A stretch of 8,045 bases of DNA from Planctomycetota bacterium. GTDB taxonomy: Bacteria; Planctomycetota; DG-23; SLPQ01. Location: the NCBI GenBank assembly GCA_021160625.1, contig JAGHCE010000003.1, positions 1 to 8,045 of the forward strand. Reading direction: 5' to 3'. Of this stretch, positions 1 to 5,285 are shown piece by piece. Position numbers and translations under genes: made by a program. The notes beneath the pieces are model-generated. The model was given only the letters and a program-made list of their open reading frames with translations, had not been told where the DNA came from and ran no database searches. Position 1 is the stretch's first letter. Every line of letters starts with the position of its first letter.

Positions 1-43
1 GGATAGGGCTGGCGGTGTGCCGGACGGAGGGGGCGGGGGCGTT

Positions 44-59
44 TGGCACGGGCTTTGCT
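44..59 (+). promoter_or_regulatory. sigma-54 (RpoN) promoter, -24/-12
   Basis: The bases TGGCACG-GGCT-TTGCT match the full sigma-54 consensus TGGCACG-N4-TTGCW, with GG and GC exactly ten bases apart. Transcription should begin near base 70, giving a leader of about 106 bases before the ATG at 176. Sigma-54 promoters need an enhancer-binding activator; its site would lie upstream, mostly outside the window. No gene is visible in bases 1-175, which are otherwise G-rich. No sigma-70 promoter of comparable quality was seen there. Confidence 0.8.
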
Positions 60-70
60 TACTTAGTAAG
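58..70. repeat. Perfect short dyad over the transcription start
   Basis: CTTACT-T-AGTAAG has two perfect 6-base arms around one central base. It runs from the last bases of the -12 element to the predicted start site near 70. It could be an operator or a small hairpin at the extreme 5' end of the transcript. At this size chance is possible; its placement is the only reason to list it. Confidence 0.35.
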
Positions 71-175
71 GATGGGTAAGGGCGAGTGTAGCCGCATCAT
101 CCCAAGGCTGTTGGGGGCAGCAGCACTGGCCTGTTACCGGGGAAATTTTCGGGGACGGCAGACTCAGGAGAGGGG

Positions 176-1651
176 ATGCTGTTAGCCTACGCAATTGTGT
201 TTTGTTTGGCGTTTACGGCCGCGGTGCTGTTAGCACCCGTGGTTCGGCTGCTTGCCGTTCGCATAGGGGCCATCGACCGTCCTGACGGCAAGCGAAAGAT
301 TCACACCAAGCCCACCCCGAGGCTCGGGGGCCTCGTGATCACGGCGGCCATTCTTTTGGCGGTCGGGGCTTACATAGCGATGGACCCCGGTATAAAGGCG
401 CTCATTTTCACGTCTCCCACGCGGGTTGCGGGCTTCTTAGCGGGCCTTGTCATCATCCTGGGGCTTGGCATATGGGATGACATAAAGGGTGTGCGCCCCC
501 GCACGAAGGTGCTTTTCCAGACGCTGGCGGTGGTTGTATGTTTCGCCGCCGGCTACCGGATAAACGTGCCGTTCGTGGCGAGGGGCACGTACACGTTCCT
601 TTCTTTCCCGCTGACGTGGTTATGGCTGGTGGCGTGCATAAACGCGATGAACCTTGTTGACGGTATGGACGGCCTGGCCAGTGGCGTGGCTTTTTTTGCA
701 GGGGCGGTGATTCTGGTACTGGCGGCGGTATACGGCAAGATTTCGGTGGCGCTTGCGGCGGCGGCGATGTTGGGGAGCGTCGTGGGGTTCCTTATGTACA
801 ACTTCCATCCGGCGGTGATGTTCCTGGGGGATTCGGGCAGTCTCCTCCTGGGATATCTGGTCGCCATACTGGCGATGGCCGCCTCGCTCAAGAGCCACGC
901 CACCGTAGCGTTGCTGATACCGATCCTGGCACTGGGTCTGCCGATTATGGACACGCTTCTTGCGGTGTTGCGCCGCTGGTCCAGGCGTCTGCCTATATCC
1001 CAGGCGGACAGGGAACACATCCACCACAGGCTTCTGGGTCTCGGGTTCAGCGACAGGGAAGCGGTGGTGGTGCTGTACGCTGCGTGCTTAGCGCTGGCGG
1101 CGGCGGCGCTGGCCGTGGCGGCGGCCAGCAGTTTCGTGGTGGGGCTCATCCTGGGGCTGCTGTGCATCTTAGCCGTGGCCGCTGTGCACTTGGTGGGCGC
1201 AGGCGAGCTGGCGGTTTTTCTGAGACGCATCGGTGAGAGCCTGCGGGTCCCGGGACGTGAACGGGTCGACTCGGCCGCGAAAAAGACGACGTTCTGGCTG
1301 AAGCACTCGCGCAGCCCCGAAGAGGTGGCCAAGGCCCTGGAACCTTATCTCCGGGCGCTTCCGGCGTCCGGAGTCGAGCTTCGGGAGCCGGGTGCGGCCG
1401 GAAAACTGTTTATGGAAGTCAAGTGGGAAGAAACGGGCGGGGCGGGCTGCATCAAGGAGCTTTTCAGGTTCCCGTCAGGCAGAGAGCTTCTGCTCGTAGT
1501 GGAGGGTGTGGATGGAGCGGCCTCGCGACTCCCGGACGAGGTACGCCGCGAACTGAAAAAGGTACTCGGTACTATGGAAGGGGGCAAGAGGGAACCAGAC
1601 ATTGCGGCTGCACCGGAAGCGGAGATATCCGGTAACGCGCCAGTGCAGTGA
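176..1651 (+). CDS. WecA-like polyprenyl-phosphate GlcNAc-1-phosphate transferase with C-terminal extension
   Basis: An integral membrane enzyme of the MraY/WecA/TagO family (491 aa). These enzymes move a sugar-1-phosphate from a UDP-sugar to undecaprenyl phosphate at the inner face of the membrane, the first step of exopolysaccharide or O-antigen assembly. About ten hydrophobic segments fill residues 1-345. Diagnostic motifs are PRLGG (48-52), WDD (100-102), NAMNLVDGMDGLASG (156-170), FLGDSGS (216-222) and HIHHRLLGLG (281-290); the last is the WecA-type sugar-recognition motif. Residues about 351-491 form a charged soluble tail not found in ordinary WecA (about 320-370 aa). The start is supported by AGGAG at 166-170, five bases before the ATG. 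It sits behind the sigma-54 promoter and 67 bases ahead of the PilZ gene, probably in one transcript. The exact sugar (GlcNAc or another HexNAc) is not decided by sequence. Confidence 0.9.
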   Translation: MLLAYAIVFCLAFTAAVLLAPVVRLLAVRIGAIDRPDGKRKIHTKPTPRLGGLVITAAILLAVGAYIAMDPGIKALIFTSPTRVAGFLAGLVIILGLGIWDDIKGVRPRTKVLFQTLAVVVCFAAGYRINVPFVARGTYTFLSFPLTWLWLVACINAMNLVDGMDGLASGVAFFAGAVILVLAAVYGKISVALAAAAMLGSVVGFLMYNFHPAVMFLGDSGSLLLGYLVAILAMAASLKSHATVALLIPILALGLPIMDTLLAVLRRWSRRLPISQADREHIHHRLLGLGFSDREAVVVLYAACLALAAAALAVAAASSFVVGLILGLLCILAVAAVHLVGAGELAVFLRRIGESLRVPGRERVDSAAKKTTFWLKHSRSPEEVAKALEPYLRALPASGVELREPGAAGKLFMEVKWEETGGAGCIKELFRFPSGRELLLVVEGVDGAASRLPDEVRRELKKVLGTMEGGKREPDIAAAPEAEISGNAPVQ

Positions 1652-1718
1652 GCCGCAGGGGTTCCACATGTCCGGCCGCGCCCGGGAAGCGGGGCAAGAA
1701 TTCGGAGGCTTGGGTAGA

Positions 1719-2063
1719 GTGAGTCACGCAGAGGAACGGCGGAAGTGGCCGCGACTGGAAGTCGCGTTCAAAATCCGCCTGAAGCCGTTGGTCGGCGAGA
1801 GTGCGGCTTTTGAGCAGGAGCAGTTTCTGACAAAGAACATCAGTACTGGTGGACTCCTGTTCGAGAGCAAGGAAGCGCTGCCGGTTTCGAAAGGGAGTGT
1901 TCTGGACGTGGATATCTCGATGCCCCTGGCAAAATACGGTTTTGCATCATCGAGGAGACTCGAAGCCAGGGGAAAGGTCTGCCGGGTGGAAGGTGGCCCG
2001 GAGGAAGGCTGTCGCGAGGTGGCACTGGAATTTATGGCGCCGCCGAGGTTTGTGACGGCTTGA
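1719..2063 (+). CDS. PilZ-domain protein, probable cyclic-di-GMP receptor
   Basis: A 114-aa single-domain protein. It has the PilZ binding signature: an arginine pair region RRKWPR (residues 7-12, giving RxxxR) and, after a strand, NISTGG (40-45), the [D/N]xSxxG motif that contacts cyclic-di-GMP. The remainder is a predicted beta barrel ending in a strand around EVALEFM. I chose the GTG at 1719 because GGAGG at 1704-1708 precedes it and because PilZ homology starts almost at once. An in-frame ATG at 1668 with a weaker AGGGG would add 17 residues. No terminator separates it from the WecA-like gene upstream, so co-transcription is likely. A role in post-translational control of polysaccharide output fits the neighbourhood but is inference. 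Confidence 0.82.
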   Translation: MSHAEERRKWPRLEVAFKIRLKPLVGESAAFEQEQFLTKNISTGGLLFESKEALPVSKGSVLDVDISMPLAKYGFASSRRLEARGKVCRVEGGPEEGCREVALEFMAPPRFVTA

Positions 2064-2084
2064 GAGTCCGCCCCGGTCAGGTGT

Positions 2085-2126
2085 GAGCGCCAGCGCGGGC
2101 CTTTTGCGACAAGGCTTCTGGCGCTC
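2085..2126. repeat. Nested inverted repeat, hairpin-forming
   Basis: The outer arms GAGCGCCAG (2085-2093) and CTGGCGCTC (2118-2126) are perfect 9-base complements. Inside them GCCTT (2099-2103) and AAGGC (2111-2115) form a second 5-base stem around a 7-base loop. The result is a 14-pair stem with an asymmetric internal loop, starting 22 bases after the PilZ stop codon. No T-run follows, so it is not a standard intrinsic terminator. It may be a 3' stabilising hairpin for the PilZ transcript, a REP-like element or an activator site. Confidence 0.6.
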
Positions 2127-2290
2127 CACCTTCGAGAATATCGGCCCGCCTGGGGCGCGCCGGTGTATATAGGTATATGGACGAGAGCGCTCCCGTACGC
2201 GTGAGAATGGCGATTCGGCGCAGGGAGAGTGGAAATGACTGGGCGAGAGACATGTGCCCGGAGAACAAGTTGGCAAGTATAGGGAAATAA

Positions 2291-2306
2291 TGGCGGCTTT
2301 TTAGCA
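2291..2306 (+). promoter_or_regulatory. Sigma-54-like promoter for the PEP-CTERM gene
   Basis: TGGCGGCTTTTTAGCA keeps the -24 GG and -12 GC ten bases apart, with TGGC intact and TAGCA in place of TTGCA. It is weaker than the site at 44-59. The predicted start is near 2317, about 149 bases ahead of the GTG at 2466. PEP-CTERM loci in other bacteria are commonly linked to the PrsK/PrsR two-component pair, where PrsR is a sigma-54 activator, so a site here is expected. No better sigma-70 promoter was seen between 2064 and 2465. Confidence 0.5.
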
Positions 2307-2465
2307 AGGAAAGGAGGTGAGGGGCGTTTTACCGAGTGCCGCAAGGCCGCACCGGAGACAGGGCTCTTGCGCAACAACGGGGAGGCTTGTAGCAGTCCGG
2401 AGCGATCGAGCGGCGGTGTATGGTTTGAAATCTGTATTGGTTCTGTTTGTGAAGGAGTGTTTACT

Positions 2466-3353
2466 GTGAGAAAGCTTCTGGTTTGCATCGGCCTATGCCT
2501 GGCGTTTATGACAGCGCCGGTAATGGCTGCCGTGAACCTCGGCCTTCCTCCGGAGACACCGGTCAATTTCGATGGAAATGGTGTTTTCATGCAGGTACCG
2601 CCGGGCAGTTTCGACGCGCTTGGCCCGCTGCCTGCGGCAATCGGCACCGAGCTTTTCGGTGTGGGTTCCATTTCCGGTGTAGCCACGGTGGCGGATCCGG
2701 GTGTTCCGCTCTGGACGCCCCCGCCGGGCCTCGAAATGACCTTTGTCTTCTTTGACGCGGTCGTGAGTTCCAGCAGCCGCACCTTCACCGGGGGCGGCAA
2801 CGTCCTCCTGGAGGCAAGCTACGGTCCCAGTCCTGCAAGGCTTCTCCTTGTTCAGGACAGTTCGCCGGACTTTACCGGTCTCGGCGGCCCGAGCCTGTTT
2901 GACCTGCAGGACGGTGAGTTCCCCACGGCGTACACCCTTGAGGACGCCGGTTACGATTCCGACGGACTGCCTGACGCCGGCAGTATGTTCACCTATGCTG
3001 ACGACCCGGGCGAAGAGGTCTTCCTTGACCTCGCTATGTCGGGCAACCACAGCTCGCTGTTCTGGGATCCCACTGGCGGTTCCTCCGGGACGGGTGCATT
3101 CCTTACCGGAACGTTCACGTCGAGAGCCATGGAAATCCTCGGCGGCGGCGGCGCGAGTCAGTTCAGCGATTTCATCGGCCCGGACGGCACAGCCGGTGCC
3201 CTGATCCTCACCTTCTCGCCCGCAGGTGGCTGGGCGTTTGGTGGCGACATGGACGTCCAGCTGACGACCGTTCCGGAACCGGCGACGCTGGTCTTCCTGG
3301 GTACCGGTCTCGTCAGCCTTATCGGCTACGGGATTCGCAGGAAGATGTCTTAG
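2466..3353 (+). CDS. PEP-CTERM sorting-domain secreted protein
   Basis: A 295-aa exported protein. Residues 1-22 form a Sec signal peptide (basic start, hydrophobic core, cleavage expected after PVMAA). Residues 269-295 are a classic PEP-CTERM tail: VPEPATL, a hydrophobic span, then RRK near the end. In known systems an exosortase cleaves or transfers this tail during transit to the outer surface, often in exopolysaccharide makers. The middle (about 23-268) is acidic, rich in Gly, Ser, Thr and Asp, and contains no Cys or Lys; I do not recognise its fold. The GTG at 2466 is chosen over an upstream in-frame ATG at 2367 because GAAGGAG (2451-2457) lies eight bases before it and the signal peptide begins there. 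It is a monocistronic unit with its own promoter candidate and terminator. The exosortase gene must be elsewhere. Confidence 0.9.
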   Translation: MRKLLVCIGLCLAFMTAPVMAAVNLGLPPETPVNFDGNGVFMQVPPGSFDALGPLPAAIGTELFGVGSISGVATVADPGVPLWTPPPGLEMTFVFFDAVVSSSSRTFTGGGNVLLEASYGPSPARLLLVQDSSPDFTGLGGPSLFDLQDGEFPTAYTLEDAGYDSDGLPDAGSMFTYADDPGEEVFLDLAMSGNHSSLFWDPTGGSSGTGAFLTGTFTSRAMEILGGGGASQFSDFIGPDGTAGALILTFSPAGGWAFGGDMDVQLTTVPEPATLVFLGTGLVSLIGYGIRRKMS

Positions 3354-3366
3354 TTCCAAAAACTGC

Positions 3367-3380
3367 TTCCGGTACCGGAA
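3367..3380. repeat. 14-base perfect palindrome next to the terminator
   Basis: TTCCGGTACCGGAA is a perfect palindrome directly before the terminator stem. As DNA it could bind a dimeric regulator. As RNA it has no loop, so at most a short stem forms. It could also be a remnant of a degraded terminator arm. Confidence 0.35.
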
Positions 3381-3416
3381 AAAGGGCGGTGCTTCAAAGC
3401 GCCGCCCTTCTATTTT
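3381..3416 (+). terminator. Rho-independent terminator after the PEP-CTERM gene
   Basis: The stem GGGCGGTGC (3384-3392) pairs with GCGCCGCCC (3399-3407), one G-U pair, around the loop TTCAAA. It is preceded by an A-run and followed by TTCTATTTT. It ends the PEP-CTERM transcript and isolates it from the lipid operon. The A-run on the other side could give weak bidirectional activity. Confidence 0.85.
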
Positions 3417-3451
3417 CGCTCCACTCGCCGGGTCAAAACCGCTTCCAGGCT

Positions 3452-3480
3452 TTGACTTACCTGCCTTTAGCGCGTACATT
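3452..3480 (+). promoter_or_regulatory. Sigma-70-type promoter of the lipid operon
   Basis: TTGACT (3452-3457) and TACATT (3475-3480) are 17 bases apart, with one mismatch to TTGACA and two to TATAAT. The start site should fall near 3486-3488, on or just before the ATG of the patatin gene. The stretch directly downstream is AT-rich. This promoter sits just after the terminator, so the operon forms its own unit. Confidence 0.6.
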
Positions 3481-3487
3481 ATTAATT

Positions 3488-4429
3488 ATGAGGGGTGATT
3501 CCACGCAGTCAGAAAGCCCGACTCCCGGGGGCACGGGGATGCACCCTGTCCTTGGTCTTGCTCTCGGTGGCGGGGCGCTACTGGGCCTGGCGCACATCGG
3601 TGTGCTGGAGGTGCTTGAGGGTGCCGGGATCGTGCCGGACCTCATCACCGGCACCAGCATCGGTGCGCTCGTGGCGGCCTGCTATGCCGGCGGCGCGCCG
3701 GTGGCGGCTATGAAGCGCACGGCCAGGACGTTCTCCTGGCGCGATGTGAGAAAACGAAAGATGATCCCCACCAGCGCCGTGTATTCCAACCTGCCGATGA
3801 GGAATTTCCTCGAAAAGGTCCTTCCCTGCAGGGATTTTGATGGTCTTAACATCCCGTTAGGCGTGGTTGCCACCGACCTGCGCACCGCGCAGATGGTGAT
3901 TCTGGGCGGCGAATACCTGCGGGAGATCGACTTCGGAGACGACGACATCACAATCCTCGAAGCCGATATGATCGAGGCGGTTCGGGCCTCCTGCACAGTG
4001 CCGGTGCTTTTCGAGCCGGTGCAGCTGGGCGGCAGAATCCTCGTCGACGGCTTCCTCACCAACAACGTACCGGCGGGGCTGGCGAGGAAAATGGGCGCCG
4101 ATATCGTCATCGCAGTGGACCTCCAGCAGCGCCGCGCTATGTATGAAAATCCCTCGAATATCTTCGAGTACACGATGCAGTCCCAGATAATCTACCGCTA
4201 CTGGGCGGTCAAAAACCGCCACATCTGGGCGGATGTCGTCGTTCATCCCGACCTGGCGGAGTACGAATGGGATGACACGGCGAAAATCAGCAGTATAATT
4301 GTTGCGGGCAGAGAGGCGACGCTTGAGAAGCTCCCGGAGATAGAGCGCGCCGTTGCCGAGGCCCGTGACGCCGCCGCCGAGCCACGCGAGGGTGTGCCCG
4401 CAAGCCCGGTGCGTTCGGAGGCTTCGTAG
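3488..4429 (+). CDS. Patatin-like phospholipase family protein
   Basis: A 313-aa serine lipid hydrolase of the patatin/RssA type, using a Ser-Asp dyad to release fatty acids from phospholipids or other acyl lipids. The oxyanion loop is GGGALLG (27-33), the nucleophile elbow GTSIG (55-59, Ser57) and the catalytic Asp lies in DGFLTNN (187-193). There is no signal peptide, so a cytoplasmic or inner-membrane-face location is likely. The ATG at 3488 has no ribosome site and lies at the predicted transcription start, suggesting leaderless translation. An in-frame ATG at 3539, 17 codons on, would also keep the whole catalytic domain. It is first in an operon, 19 bases ahead of the acyl synthase. Supplying or removing acyl chains for that pathway is inference. 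The C-terminal 25 residues are Ala/Glu-rich and probably disordered. Confidence 0.88.
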   Translation: MRGDSTQSESPTPGGTGMHPVLGLALGGGALLGLAHIGVLEVLEGAGIVPDLITGTSIGALVAACYAGGAPVAAMKRTARTFSWRDVRKRKMIPTSAVYSNLPMRNFLEKVLPCRDFDGLNIPLGVVATDLRTAQMVILGGEYLREIDFGDDDITILEADMIEAVRASCTVPVLFEPVQLGGRILVDGFLTNNVPAGLARKMGADIVIAVDLQQRRAMYENPSNIFEYTMQSQIIYRYWAVKNRHIWADVVVHPDLAEYEWDDTAKISSIIVAGREATLEKLPEIERAVAEARDAAAEPREGVPASPVRSEAS

Positions 4430-4448
4430 CCGAGAGGGGAGGGTACCC

Positions 4449-5285
4449 GTGAAAGATGAAGTCCGTAGGCAAAAAACCCCCTCCTTCCTGCTGGACAATG
4501 CCGAGCGCATTGCATTGCGGGCCGATTCCCTTACCTTCTCGCTCGCCCAGACCACCGACGAAATCCTCCAGGCCTACAAACTCGTCTACCGGAACTATCG
4601 CAGGGCCGAGTACATCGGGACTCACCCCAGTAGTATGCGCTACAACGTATTCAATGCGCTCCCCCAGACGGCGACGGTCGTGGCCAAGCTCAAGGACATG
4701 GTCGTCACCACCGCTTCGATAGTATTCGACTCCCCCCTCGGGCTTCCGCTGGAGACCATTTACCAGGACGAGGTGGACGCGCTGCGCCGCGAGGGCGCCA
4801 CCGTGTGCGAAGTGACGATGCTCGCCGACCGCCGCCGAGGCGGCATCCGCACGATTCCCTCACTCCTGCATGTCTTCAAGATGATCCTCCATTACGTCCG
4901 TGCGAGCGGCTCTGCAACGGACATACTCATTACCGTCAACCCCAGCCACGAGGTCTTCTACACGAGGTATCTTCCCTTCGATGACTTCGGCGGGCTGCGC
5001 TATTACCCTTCGGTTAACAACGCCCCCGCCGTGGCCAGGCGTGCAAACGTACAACGCCTCTTCGAAGAGCACAAAAACCACAAACTCTACGATTTCTTTA
5101 CCGAGAACCCCATCCCCGCCGAGATTTTCGACGCGAAGAAAACATTCACCGCCGAGGAGCTGCGCGAATTCTTCGTCGTCGGGCGAAGCGTTCTGCCCGA
5201 GCTGCCGGAGTTCGCCGTCGACTACATCAAAACGTGCTACCCCGGCTACGATTTCGCCAAGATACTTGCCCCAGTCGAGAAATGA
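4449..5285 (+). CDS. FeeM-like N-acyl amino acid synthase (PEP-CTERM-associated acyltransferase type)
   Basis: A 278-aa protein of the GNAT-fold FeeM/autoinducer-synthase group. Such enzymes join a fatty acyl chain, normally from acyl carrier protein, to an amino acid or a similar amine. Supporting stretches are YKLVYRNYRRAEYIG (43-57), the central strands around TATVVAKLKDMVVTTASIVF, EVTMLA (121-126), and NPSHEVFYTRYLPFDDFGG (164-182), which resembles the NPxHxxFYxRxLGF segment of FeeM. Residues about 200-278 form an extra C-terminal region beyond the roughly 200-aa FeeM core. The GTG at 4449 follows GGGGAGGG (4436-4443) by five bases. Its stop overlaps the next gene's start (ATGA), implying coupled translation. 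Relatives are often found with exosortase systems, which agrees with the PEP-CTERM gene upstream. The acceptor is unknown, and no acyl carrier protein gene is visible. Confidence 0.72.
   Translation: MKDEVRRQKTPSFLLDNAERIALRADSLTFSLAQTTDEILQAYKLVYRNYRRAEYIGTHPSSMRYNVFNALPQTATVVAKLKDMVVTTASIVFDSPLGLPLETIYQDEVDALRREGATVCEVTMLADRRRGGIRTIPSLLHVFKMILHYVRASGSATDILITVNPSHEVFYTRYLPFDDFGGLRYYPSVNNAPAVARRANVQRLFEEHKNHKLYDFFTENPIPAEIFDAKKTFTAEELREFFVVGRSVLPELPEFAVDYIKTCYPGYDFAKILAPVEK

Larger units (their letters stand above)
2064..2465 (+). other. Gene-free stretch ahead of the PEP-CTERM gene
   Basis: About 400 bases without a convincing gene. It contains a nested inverted repeat (2085-2126), an AT-rich dyad ATATA-GG-TATAT (2167-2178), an 8-base palindrome GAGCGCTC (2185-2192), a sigma-54-like promoter (2291-2306) and a leader with a small hairpin GTGCCGC-AAG-GCCGCAC (2336-2352, one C-C mismatch). 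A 37-codon open frame at 2177-2290 lacks a good ribosome site. The dyads lie 110-230 bases upstream of the predicted start site, the usual distance for enhancer-binding activators, but none is a recognised operator. Confidence 0.5.

Noticed and set aside
70..175. Cyclic-di-GMP riboswitch in the leader of the WecA-like gene
   Set aside because: Looked for because of the PilZ neighbour, but the conserved GEMM core sequences and paired stems are absent.
2177..2290. 37-codon open frame (starts MDESAPVRVRM) in the gap
   Set aside because: Only a weak AGG three bases before the ATG, no recognised motif, and it ends at the -24 element of the promoter candidate. The same frame is open upstream without a start, as expected by chance at high GC.
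2367..2465. Earlier start codon for the PEP-CTERM protein
   Set aside because: It would bury the signal peptide behind 33 residues; the GTG at 2466 has a strong ribosome site.
1724..2800. Long minus-strand open frame (358 codons) over the PilZ gene and the gap
   Set aside because: It is antisense to PilZ and to the PEP-CTERM start, its protein is Pro/Ser/Arg-rich low-complexity, and no domain is recognisable. It is a GC-rich shadow frame.
2493..3479. Minus-strand open frame (328 codons) opposite the PEP-CTERM gene
   Set aside because: It reads through the terminator and gives an Arg/Gly-rich sequence without motifs. The + strand protein has a signal peptide and a sorting tail.
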